A program made the translations under genes and the position numbers. A model generated the notes under the pieces. It had not been told where the DNA came from, searched no databases, and saw only the letters and a list, made by a program, of their open reading frames with translations. A stretch of DNA of 64,000 nt from Enchytraeus crypticus (lineage: Eukaryota; Annelida; Clitellata; Enchytraeida; Enchytraeidae): the NCBI GenBank assembly GCA_905160935.1, contig CAJHZI010000552.1, positions 481,501-545,500 of the forward strand, written 5' to 3'. Within the stretch, counting starts at the first letter, position 1; every line of letters starts with the position of its first letter. This document shows, in pieces, positions 38,047 through 46,891 of the stretch.

Positions 38047-40018
38047 CAGGTAAGATCTACCTGATGCTGGACCAGCAGGAGGGTCAGAGTTCATCAGAGC
38101 TGTTGGAGGAGGTGCCTCAGCTGATGTTGACCTCTGTGGACGACGAGCAGGTCGCTGACCTCTCACAGCTCCCCACGAGGTCAGAGTACCGCAAGATGAG
38201 CCACAAGGAAGGTCAGCTCTCTCAGAAATCCTAGCTAAATTAATTAGTTTTAAATCTGATTGGCTAGTGGATTGATTGGCTGATTTGGTATTGAATTGAT
38301 TGGCTGATTGACTATTGGCTGATTGACTGGTTGGTGGATTGATTGGTTGATTGATTGGTCATTGAATTGATTGATTGGCTGATTGATCAGTTTGTGGATT
38401 TATTGATTCGCTGGTTAGTGGATTGATTTACTGGGTAGTGGATTGATTGACTGCTTGATTAGTTAGTGGATTGATTGGAAGATTAACTGGTTAGTGAACT
38501 GATTGGCTTATTTAGTGGTTATTGGATTGATTGGTTAGTAGATTGATTGATGGGCTGATTGATTTACTAGTGGATTGATTGATTGGCTGATTGACTGGTT
38601 AGTGGATTGATTGATTGATTGGTTAGAGGATTGATTGATTGGCTGATTGACTGGTTATTGGATTGATTGGCTGATTGATTGATTGGTTATTGAATTAATT
38701 GGCTGATTGACTGGTTAATGGATTGATTGGCTGATTGATTGCACAGTTGAACGAAGAAGAAGAGACAAGATCAACACGTGGATAGGAGAGTTGTCTAAGC
38801 TTGTACCGGGCTGTGATACTGACATGAGGGCGGGAGAGGTAGTGTACTATAAATCTACATTTATAGAGAAACAGAGCCTTATATATTGTGTACTCAGTCG
38901 TCTCAGTGTACTCAGTCGTCATCGTGGTGTGCTTTGGCGCCTGTTTGTGTAGAGTCTGAAAGAGACGTCCCTGACATTGCTTATGGCGAGGAACCGGACG
39001 TTAAATTCTTATTGATTGATTGATTGATTGGGTGTCTATATCACTAAACAAAGTAGTCACTTCTATCATGCCTTGTTGCATCTGAACTGCTGCAAAATGG
39101 AGAAACCGTAAATGTTGCAAGAGGTGACTAAGTAGATACATAGAAAACAATGGGAACCCATCTCTGAAATCATATTTTTAAAGATTTAAACTGACTAGGG
39201 CAACCGCAAACAATCTGCCGCGTGTACGTAAGAGGCGCCTAAAGGCAGGAACTGAGGATGGTAAGAGGGGACCCACCTCACTATGAAATATATCCCCAGG
39301 ATTAAATGGCAGTTAATCCATTATAGAACTGAGGAAGGCCACGGGAAACCACCTCAGAAGCCATTTAATTCCGAAACTATAGGATAAGGCATAGTCATTT
39401 CTCAAGGGATTAACTCGTTTATCAAGGATGTGCTCTTTATGGAGCGTGAAATGCAGCATGTGAGTAGGAATATATACCTTGAACCTGCTGCTTGGCAGAA
39501 CACTATAGAGAGAGATATTAATTAATTTAATTACTATATTTACTTAAACTTAAACGAATGGATAAAAGAAAGTCTATTCGTATCCCGACCCTGGTTAAAT
39601 TGGGATTTAAGGGAAGATTGTGATGATGATGAATTACAATATTTACTCATATTTGCTACAGAGTAAGGGTGCGGTGCTGTCGAGGGTGTGTGAATATGTG
39701 GTGGAGCTCAAGGCACAAAATGATGTGCTGACAGAGGGACTGAGCGAGACGGAGAAGTTGAGTGAGGAGGCGTCAGTGCTCAGAGAACAGTGCTCAAGAC
39801 TGAGGCAGGAGAACCAACTGCTTCTCTCGCAACTACAAGCGCACGGAATTCCCCACATTTCCCCTCTCAGTCACGGGAATTCCCTGCTTTCCCCATCTCC
39901 GGCTCACCTTTCCCCGTCTCTGTCCATTCCCCTTGCTCTCATCACCACCCCTACGTCAGGGACGTCCTCGACACTGCAGCATATAGTAATATCACACTCG
40001 TTCAAACAGGAGCTATAA
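32825..40018 (+). CDS. USF-like bHLH-leucine-zipper transcription factor, 8 exons, 372 aa
   Basis: Exons: 32825-32853, 33177-33235, 34400-34507, 35391-35491, 36716-36926, 38050-38211, 38747-38838, 39662-40018 (stop). Phases (2,1,1,0,1,1,0) all match. USF proteins are nuclear dimers that bind CACGTG E-boxes. Exons 6-7 join to 'MSHKEVERRRRDKIN', the H..E..RR E-box-reading basic region, followed by helix 1, 'TWIGELSKLVPGC'. Exon 8 opens with 'SKGAVLSRVCEYVVELK' (helix 2; vertebrate USF has SKGGILSKACDYIQEL), then a heptad Leu zipper to about residue 318 and a Ser/Pro-rich tail. The N-terminal half is acidic, Gly/Ser/Thr-rich and poorly conserved; exon 3 contains an 18-bp coding tandem duplication (SDNQFD/SDNQFE). 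Exon 2 ends at GTTCGT, a weak donor. The loop between helices is shorter than in vertebrates. Exon 4 acceptor is preceded by decoy copies; exons 6 and 7 follow GATT tracts. Confidence 0.9.
33570..33895. repeat. Minisatellite, 44-bp units in USF-like intron 2
   Basis: About seven nearly identical units containing 'ttattactattattaacatt' and 'gtaaattactattattac'. Confidence 0.95.
34083..34365 (+). mobile_element. S7 inserted in an S4-type repeat
   Basis: S4-like 'attgccttttgtgaagtaat' is interrupted by S7 ('ggcacactgggtcaggaagc' to 'ttttccttctaagc'), then S4 resumes with 'ggtaggaatgtgtacc' and 'ttggacctgtcacttgg'. Ends 35 bases before exon 3. Confidence 0.6.
34765..35260 (+). repeat. Tandem array carrying copies of the USF-like exon 4 acceptor
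   Basis: Units of about 90 bp ('gttgttatgatctgtgcttg', 'cagacaatatacaatta', 'gaattagttgtata'). Four carry an acceptor-like 'cttgcag/ACA' at AG 34775-34776, 34865-34866, 34954-34955 and 35134-35135. The true acceptor (35389-35390, 'gcacttgcag/ACA') has the same 13-base shape. Any decoy reads into TAG within about nine codons. Confidence 0.75.
35285..35370. repeat. (AT)n microsatellite before exon 4
   Basis: Lies 20 bases upstream of the exon 4 acceptor. Confidence 0.95.
35562..35800 (-). mobile_element. S2 tRNA-derived SINE, full length
   Basis: 'acgcattatagcgaaatgat' to 'gttaccactacgctattgag'. Confidence 0.85.
36225..36560 (-). mobile_element. LINE-A 3' end with coding remnant
   Basis: About 335 bp matching, in reverse, the plus-strand LINE-A at 42620-42955 ('cagtgcctactggcaggtcc' ... 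'cctatttcttatagcattta'). Includes the end of the coding region ('VTNEEVL'-like on the minus strand). Confidence 0.85.
36965..37062 (+). mobile_element. S1 SINE 5' half with head-to-head palindrome
   Basis: Arms 36970-36983 and 36991-37004 (GACATCGCCACTAG / CTAGTGGCGATGTC) are perfectly complementary around a 7-base loop; the right arm is the S1 head. The copy then runs through 'gcggggttcaaatcctagac' and stops after the B box. Confidence 0.8.
37487..37682 (+). mobile_element. S7 repeat, full copy
   Basis: 'ggcacactgagtcaggaagc', 'ggttattagtaatcgttgcc', 'cactcggtcttccaaggtg'. Confidence 0.65.
37683..38046. repeat. Minisatellite, ~60-bp units, ending at the exon 6 acceptor
   Basis: About six units of 'gagttattgacttatatgtg' + 'actgaggacagtcgattgat' with GATT runs. 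The last GATT run reads straight into 'tcag' and exon 6. Confidence 0.9.
38240..38740. repeat. GATT-rich intron 6
   Basis: Nearly the whole 535-bp intron is degenerate 'gattgattggctgattgact'; it runs into 'gattgcacag' and exon 7. Confidence 0.9.
38921..39031 (+). mobile_element. S5 repeat with TTGA tail
   Basis: 'cctgtttgtgtagagtctga', 'gacgtccctgacattgctt', 'ggaaccggacgttaaattc', GATT tail. Confidence 0.85.
39190..39640 (+). mobile_element. S8 5' fragment, S4 copy and S8 3' end in intron 7
   Basis: 39190-39260 resembles the 5' part of the long S8 ('gtaagaggcgcctaaaggca'). 39383-39512 is S4 ('tttatggagcgtgaaatgca'). 39546-39640 is an S8 3' end with a short GAT tail. Confidence 0.6.
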
Positions 40019-40364
40019 CTGTTGGAATGATCTAGAGATGTGCTTTGATTAGCGAATTAATTGTCGTCAGACTGATCGTGTTGTTCGCTAGCATGAAAGT
40101 ATGAGTTAGCGTCAAAGGCTACTAGTTTTGATTCTGTATTTAGCGAAATCTTGTTTTAAAAGTCAGTTGTTGAGAATGAAGTATAATTATGGAAGGGTTT
40201 GAAAGCTTGAATTAGAGGTTCATCAGCAAATAGACCGAGAGCTCGAGCTGTTAGGATGTAAGTGCAAGTTAACATCGAACGATATTATTTTCTGATTCTA
40301 CCCTGATCATTTTTGATCACCGGACTGGCTATCGTTTAGGACCTTACTTCTCCTCACCACGTTT

Positions 40365-40478
40365 ATGCAAATTGGTCTGGGTGAATTGATCTGTAGTGAT
40401 GTGTGCTGTGTGGACGTCCCTGACATCATCCCAGGACGAGGAAACGGACTTTAAACCTGTATTACTATTATTTTCTGA
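40365..40478 (+). mobile_element. S6 repeat
   Basis: 'gggtgaattgatctgtagtg', 'gacgtccctgacatcatccc', 'gaggaaacggactttaaacc' and a short ATT tail. Confidence 0.8.
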
Positions 40479-40869
40479 TATGTAGTTGCTCAGAGTCTTG
40501 TTTATAAATCAATTGTTACAAATGTGACGCTGTGACCACTATATTAGTGTATGGACTGTCTAGATCAGCTGCCCGCTAGGGCTTCTTCCTGTGGAACGGT
40601 AGGTGTAATCTTCCACAACCCATCCATGTACGTCACCTATTTGAAACATGAAATTGACTCTATACTGGACCATTTTAACCTTTAATCTTGACTGAGGTAG
40701 AAATTGCTTAAGTTGGTATTAGGGAACAGGCAGTGAATTTCTAGCGAGAAGACTAGGGTAATTTGTTGTAGTCGAGATGATTTGTATTTAGGTATATGGG
40801 ACCTGACCATTCAATTGCTCTTAGTCGATTAGGTCTTGTAGTCTTTCACGAAATGATTCTTCTTCTTTT

Positions 40870-41060
40870 TCTTAGCATAAATCTCGCTTTTCTGCAGGGT
40901 CCGCTTGTCGACATGCCAGCCTCGATTTGCCGCATTCGTGGACGTCTTCAGAATTTACCTTTTCTATGCGCATGTCCTCGATTATTTTATTCAGTCGACG
41001 CTTCTTGGGTCGCCCTCTCTTACGACGTGTGGATTCAGGTTCATCGCTGTCTGTCTGTCT
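40870..41060 (-). mobile_element. LINE C-terminal fragment
   Basis: The minus strand reads 'RRKRGRPKKRRLNKIIEDM' and 'CRQADPAEK', the 'GRPKK..W' to '(K/Q)ADPA' tail typical of LINE polyprotein ends. Confidence 0.75.
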
Positions 41061-41061
41061 T

Positions 41062-41205
41062 TGGTAAAAAGCTGGTAAAGCTAAGGTTAACGTCAGTTTC
41101 CTCACTCGAAAGCGATGTCAGTGACGGGCGAGCCCAGGATTTGAACCCCGCACCATCTGATCGACGGTCGAGTATCTTACCGACTTCACCACTGGCTTAA
41201 GCCAG
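41062..41205 (-). mobile_element. S1 SINE, full length, next to the LINE fragment
   Basis: 'aaagctggtaaagctaaggt' to 'cttcaccactggcttaagcc'. It abuts the LINE tail at 41060, suggesting insertion into or beside it. Confidence 0.85.
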
Positions 41206-41449
41206 TGACATGATTGATGTTTACAATTAAACCATACGACTATTTTAGCCCCTGTAAAGATTGGTTAACGAAACTGGATTTTTAGCTTTTGAAAGTATCC
41301 GAAATGTTCTCATAGCAGACTGTAAGCCCTGCATATTATGTGAATTGTGAAATGCTTTGTAAAATTTATGAAGAAAATCTTACAATTATGGAAGATGAAA
41401 AAATAGGAAGTCTGTGAAATAGAATATCTTAGTTTATGAAATAGTATGT

Positions 41450-41512
41450 AGTTTCCGGCCCTAGTTAAACTGGGATTTATGGGAAGCTGATGATGATGAT
41501 GATGATGATAAA
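41450..41512 (+). mobile_element. S8 3' end with GAT tail
   Basis: 'cctagttaaactgggattta' then GAT repeats. Confidence 0.6.
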
Positions 41513-42073
41513 ATAGTACGTAGTGTACATGTATGTGAAGTAGGCAATTTCTAGCTGGTTTTTCTACAAACTTTTCGTGGAGTTCGTATGTAATATTCTG
41601 TTGCATGATACAACAGTGTGTGATGCTTGATATGCTCTAGAATGCTCTAGAGATTGAAAACTTACGTTAAACTAGGCTTTAGCCTTTAGATAGTAAAGTG
41701 ATGAAATTTAGAAAAGTGCTTTGGTATAATATGTGCTAGCTTGTGGGTCTGTGTGCACCGCAGCTTGCCTATATATAATAATACAGCACTGTACGTAGCT
41801 TTGACCCTGACGACATCCTTGTATTGATTAGGAATTGCGTGTTAAAATATTTAAACAGTTGCTCTATTTTACTGTTGTTTATTTTATAATTTCTGCATCG
41901 TAGCGTTGATGAGTTTTATAAACCTTTATAATATGTAGTGGTAACTCTGCTCACATAGTAAACAATGCCTAGCGGGGAGTGGTGGGAGAGTGGGGAGGGG
42001 TGTATGCTTATATTGACGGCTGGCAATCCTCAATATACTCGCATATATTAATTATGTATTTCTTCATTTATTA

Positions 42074-42559
42074 CAGGGTGACCACTCTTCTGGAAAACAG
42101 GAAAAACCTTGAAAAATCAGTGAATTTCAAAGTGGTCAGGGAAAAGTCAGGGAAAATGGAAAAAGTCAGGGAAAATAGATTTTTGGCATTCTTAACATTT
42201 TTAGTATGAAAAGTTCAAGCACTAAGACGCCAATTGTTGGCAAAATTGCATAAGAAGCAGTCATTAAACCTTTATTATAGGCAATGTGTTTGTAATGGGT
42301 AACAAGTAATCAGAAAGTAATGGCAACACTTCAAAACATAAAAATGTAGTACAATACAATCTCATGTATGCTGATACTTGCCTCATTTTATACACTGTAG
42401 ATGTATCAGTGTAAAATGAAATAGCGAAGTGCATATTGTTTAGAAATAATTTCTGACATTGTTTTCCAACATAGAAATCGATGCTGCGATGGTAACGAAA
42501 TGTCGAGGCACACTGTAAAAGTCAGGGAATTTGTTGTGTTCTGGAGAGTGGTTACCCTG
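42074..42559. mobile_element. hAT-like MITE
   Basis: Ends CAGGGTGACCACTCTTCTGG and the complement of CAGGGTAACCACTCTCCAG, with internal 'gtcagggaaaa' repeats near both ends. This terminal style is common among animal hAT MITEs. The 8-bp flanks ('atttatta', 'tttttaac') are similar but not identical, so the target duplication is not proven. Confidence 0.6.
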
Positions 42560-42564
42560 TTTTT

Positions 42565-42955
42565 AACAGAATGGACCTTAAGGAAGGAAGATATTAGGAA
42601 ACTGGAGGCATTAAAAATGTGGATTTGGAGAAGAATGGAGAGGATTAGCTGGACTCAAATGGTTACAAATGAGGAAGTTCTGGAGAGTGTTGGCACAGAT
42701 AGACAGTTGATAAATGTATTAAGAAATAAGAAGAAGAGTTGGATAGGACACATTCTAAGGGGGAAGGTCTATTAAAAGAGATCATAGAAGGTAGAATGGA
42801 AGCAAAAAGAGGCAGGGCAGGCCGAGATTAGGTATGTTAGATGATTTAAAGACCCATTCATATGTGGAAATGAAGAGGAAGGCGTAAGACAGAGAAGAGT
42901 GGAAGCGTTGTGTTCCATGGACCTGCCAGTAGGCAGTGCGCTAGGAGAGAGATTA
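42565..42955 (+). mobile_element. LINE-A 3' end with coding tail (type copy)
   Basis: The plus strand encodes 'KLEALKMWIWRRMERISWT' and 'VTNEEVL...KKSWIGHILRG', continuing in a shifted frame as 'IIEGRMEAKRGRAG'. This is the well-known C-terminal region of a widespread animal LINE lineage. The 3' UTR ends at 'ccatggacctgccagtaggc' with a GA tail. 5'-truncated. Confidence 0.85.
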
Positions 42956-43314
42956 ACAGAATGGTATTTTTAAAATTACAAAAAATTATATTTCAATTGC
43001 TTATCAAGTGATGATAAACATACGTCTTAATTTACATTTAATAGAAGTCTGGATTTGAATATCTAGAGAGGATATATTACATTTTAGGATATCTTACATT
43101 GCAGTTGCCTTCCGCCAAACAATCAAGTTTATGATTGCACATTGGTGCCTCCGACGAATGAAAAAATACATAGGGTGATTTTTCAAAGTAAGGACCTTCT
43201 ATGAAAGGTCTATACGCGTTTAATAAGAGAATGATTGTTCTCTGTTATTTCTATGATATTTTCTGCTGGAAATCATGTTATATTGAAGTTGATTGACTAG
43301 CGGCAAGATAAATA

Positions 43315-43505
43315 GGGTGATTGATTGATTGAGTGATTGATTGATTGACTGTCTGATAGATTGAGTGATTGATTGATTGACTGTCTGATAGATTGAGTGA
43401 TTGATTGATTGACTGTCTGATAGATTGAGTGATTGATTGATTGACTGTCTGATAGATTACGTGATTGATTCATTGACTGTCTAATAGATTAGGTGATTGA
43501 CTGAT
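43315..43505. repeat. Minisatellite, 38-bp units
   Basis: Five units of 'gattgattgactgtctgata' + 'gattgagtgattgattg'. Confidence 0.95.
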
Positions 43506-44118
43506 TGTTTGCAAGCACATGTTTAGTCATATCGTTATTATTGTGAAATGCCATATGTTTAGCTTAGAGTTGTATTTCTCAAACGGCTACTGTAAGTAGC
43601 GGAATCGACTAGGAATAGACCTTGCGGCCTATTGTTTAATAGGCTTTAGATCACTCTTTGAAATGATGTCTTAGCTAGCCGTCTAATTGTTCTATCTTTT
43701 CTCTCTGTATAATGTACATTATATTTTGAATAGAAGTGCCTCAAGTTGAACCTTTTTCGTGTTTTCTCGATAAACTAGCCGTGCAAATAATAAGCTTACA
43801 AATAGGTTACGAATCAGGATTGTATTGATTGATTAGTATAAATTAGCAATGAATTTTTACTTTTTCTTAAACCTTTTAGTCATAAAATCAAGTCTTTTGT
43901 GGGTGTTTTTCGTTATGAATATTTTGCTAAAATTACTATTTAGAGTTTTAGTTGAGACTAATAGTATTGTACTGTCCCATATTCTGAACTAGAGCTCCCT
44001 GCCCCCCCCCCCTCCTTCAATTGTTAAAAGCTAAGGTCGAGAATCACAATTGCACCTATCCACGGATAGCAAATAATGCTGCACAATCTAAAATAGTGAG
44101 ATAAAAGAAAGATTTAAT
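43506..44118. other. Unassigned sequence
   Basis: No gene or repeat recognised apart from a C-homopolymer near 44003. Confidence 0.5.
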
Positions 44119-45060
44119 TTGAGCAGAGATTATAGTGCAAAGGCTATATTAGCTATTCCACATCTAAGAATAAAAAAATTAATTACCCAGGACTTTGAAA
44201 GAAGCCCCAAAATAATTGGAAAACATTGTCGTAATCAGCTAGCTGCTGATAAATATAAGACACAAATAAGTTTAAAATGTGTTGTAGTCATAGAAGCATG
44301 CAGGGAGAAAATGCCCAGTTGGATCTGTAAAATAACATTTGTGAGAGCATTGGTAGACTGCAGACCAGCTATAAGAAAGGAGAAAGGAAGCACAAAAAAG
44401 TACAGAGAATCGTAGCAAGATGCTAAATCACGATTGCTTTCTTCGTACAGTTAACGGAAACAAAGTTCTTGTATGCAAAAGGAAGTTCTTGAGTACTTTA
44501 AACATTGGCGAAGATCAATTCAGACGCTGGACTGCTGAACATGATGCAAAAAACCGGTTGATCGAAGGAATGTTATTGGTAGGGAAAAGATCTGAAAACG
44601 AATGCCATAATGAGAAAGAGAACGCGGCGGGTTAAGCTAACAAAGTAGCAAAACACAGTTGTGACTTGTCAAATGTTGTGATAACCATGGACCTTCTGAG
44701 TGTTTTACTGAGTCCGAGACTTTCAGCATCAGCTGTCCACTACAAGCAAAAACTAAAGATTCACAATTTTACAATAAACAACTGAATGATGTTGCTGTGG
44801 AACTATATGTAAGGCACGAGAGAGAGAGTAGTGTAACATCAAATGAGTTTGTGTCTTTTGCCATATCGGACTTGAAGTCACTCTCCAATTTTGTGACAAA
44901 AGTCATTCTTATTTTCGACGGGATGTGGTTATCGGAACAGAAGCAAGGTTCTTGCCAGTGCTCATAGTGACTATGAAAAAGAAAGACAGGTGACTGTGGG
45001 ACAGCTAATTCTTGAACGTGGTCATACTCTGATATAGGCAGTATCAACACGTCCAGGCGG
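44119..45060 (+). mobile_element. Worn remnant of a transposon-like protein of unnamed family
   Basis: Open segments 44119-44415 and 44420-44635 give 'RDYSAKAILAI' and 'VNGNKVLVCKRKFLSTLNIG'. Further translated similarity continues towards 45060 ('LLSPRLSASAVHYKQKLKIH', 'TSNEFVSFAISDLK'). I recall the 'V.VC+.FFL.TL.IS' and 'P.L..S..YY+.KL..HNFT' blocks from uncharacterised, multicopy invertebrate proteins thought to come from DNA transposons, but cannot name the superfamily. Several breaks; not a functional gene. Confidence 0.45.
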
Positions 45061-45139
45061 AAACGCCAGTGATCCAGTGGTTACAGATATAGGCGCACTG
45101 GGCTATGAAACTTCAGAAGTTTTTCTTAAGTTAAGACAT

Positions 45140-45435
45140 CGTAATACTCGGACCAACAAATGAGAACATTAGGATAAGAACAAATCCACTAAATGGTCAG
45201 TGAAATAAAAAGAAAAGAAGAATGAAATGGGCTGAACATGTTATGCGCATGGAAAATAACAGAAACCCTCGAAAGATATTTAAATATAACGCAGACGGCA
45301 AGAGAACAGCGGGAAGACCTAAAAAAGATGGAAGGACTGCCTCAAAGAAGACTTGAAGGCTGCTAGAGTTAGAATTTATGGGAGAGCAGAAGAAAGAAAA
45401 AGAATGAACATCGAGGAATATAGTTTTTTATAGAC
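45140..45435 (+). mobile_element. LINE C-terminal fragment
   Basis: Reads 'RRMKWAEHVMRMENNR' followed by 'GKRTAGRPKKRWKDCLKEDL', the classic tail of LINE polyproteins; the frame closes soon after. Different lineage from LINE-A. Confidence 0.8.
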
Positions 45436-45699
45436 AAAGAATATAGTTTATTTGAGGAACATGATAGAGAAATCTTGGGCTAGAACCAGCCCCAGGATGA
45501 TCATATGACGTGATACTTGGACCCTGCTTCCATCCAGAAGATGCAAAGTCAGCTGTCATCTCCACTCATGGCATGCAGACAAGTTGCCCTTTAGTGCTGA
45601 TGAGTTTCAGCATCTTCAGGAATTTAGAATGCTAATCCCACAAGAATATCAGGATTTTTACGACAGTCTTTTGCATAATTAGCAGCATGACTCAATCAG

Positions 45700-46065
45700 C
45701 AGTAAATCAGTGAGGATTTAATGTTCGTTTCCCCACCCGAAGGCGATGTAAAAGCCATCAATATAGAATGGTTAAACTTTAAGTATATTACCATTAAAAT
45801 AATTGTTTTACTTCCAATGTGAAGTTCCAGTTCATTCCATAGTTTGATTGTTGCTGTGACAGAAAATGTGGATTTTATAAAATTGTATGTGACATTGGAA
45901 GAATTTGTAATGTATTTTTTACATTTTGTTGCCATTTCCTTGAATGAAACGATATTCTGAGTGCTTAATAAGTGTAACCTTGATGAATGTTTGCTATATA
46001 ACGGCATTAGTATTGTTTTAGCTTTAAAAAAATTAAAATGCAATCTCATATGTGCAGTCAAATCT
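45700..46065 (-). mobile_element. Possible LINE C-terminal relic
   Basis: The minus strand has a 121-codon open frame with 'ATIKLWNELELHIGS', resembling the 'WN-x-LP' motif of LINE tails. Weak. Confidence 0.35.
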
Positions 46066-46419
46066 CGAAATACCTCATATGTGCCTAAAATTTAGTTTTA
46101 TCAATTTTATTAAAACATCATCAAAGCAATCAGTACCAGCAATACAAAAAGTCAAATAAACCACAATTGTCCACAAAATAGTAATCTAAAAAATTTTGTC
46201 AAATGATTCTAACAACTTTTTGGGTTTCCTGAACAATTTTCATTTCTGCACATATGAGGTATTACTTTATTGACGACGAAATATGGTAATTCGCTCAATT
46301 TTAACTTAGTCTCTGATATAGGATTCTCTGGGATTCGAACTCAATCTAGGCCATTATATCGTATAAGATCAGTCTTAATTACTTTATTTTTATTACATAT
46401 TAACCATTTTCAGTCAGAA

Positions 46420-46580
46420 TCTTTCTTGTTCAGGTTTTCTGGATGATTAGTTTGAATCTTTTGGTCTGTATTTTGGTTTTTCTTGTCTTTTCGCTTCCTT
46501 TCTGCATAATATTGGATATTGTCATGGACAATTACAAAGCTCGTTATATGGGTGTTTTTGTTGTTGTTGCTGTTCGAAGA
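46420..46580 (+). mobile_element. S3 repeat, divergent
   Basis: 'ggtttttcttgtcttttcgc', 'tggatattgtcatggacaat' and a GTTGTT tail. Confidence 0.5.
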
Positions 46581-46891
46581 ACTTAATTAAGACACTAAAC
46601 AAGAAGATTACAAAGTTATGTTTATGTCGTTAATGTAAATACTTAAGAATATTTAAAATTTTAATAATTAATTTCTCGTAGCCTTAGATGTATATTATGC
46701 AATTTACGATCTCGTATTGGAGCGAATTAGCTTTTGAAGCATAAGGTAATTTTTTTAAAGTTACACTAATGTGAATATTCAGTTATAAAGGCTTTTTGGT
46801 TGAGTCAGTTCAATTAGTTAAAATTAAACAAATAGTTTTTGTTAGGTAAATCGCTAGTTTCGTTCTGACTATAGCGTGAAGCTAAGACATC

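Noticed and set aside
40796-41200. 134-codon open frame on the plus strand
   Set aside because: It runs antisense through a LINE tail and an S1 SINE; no protein family.
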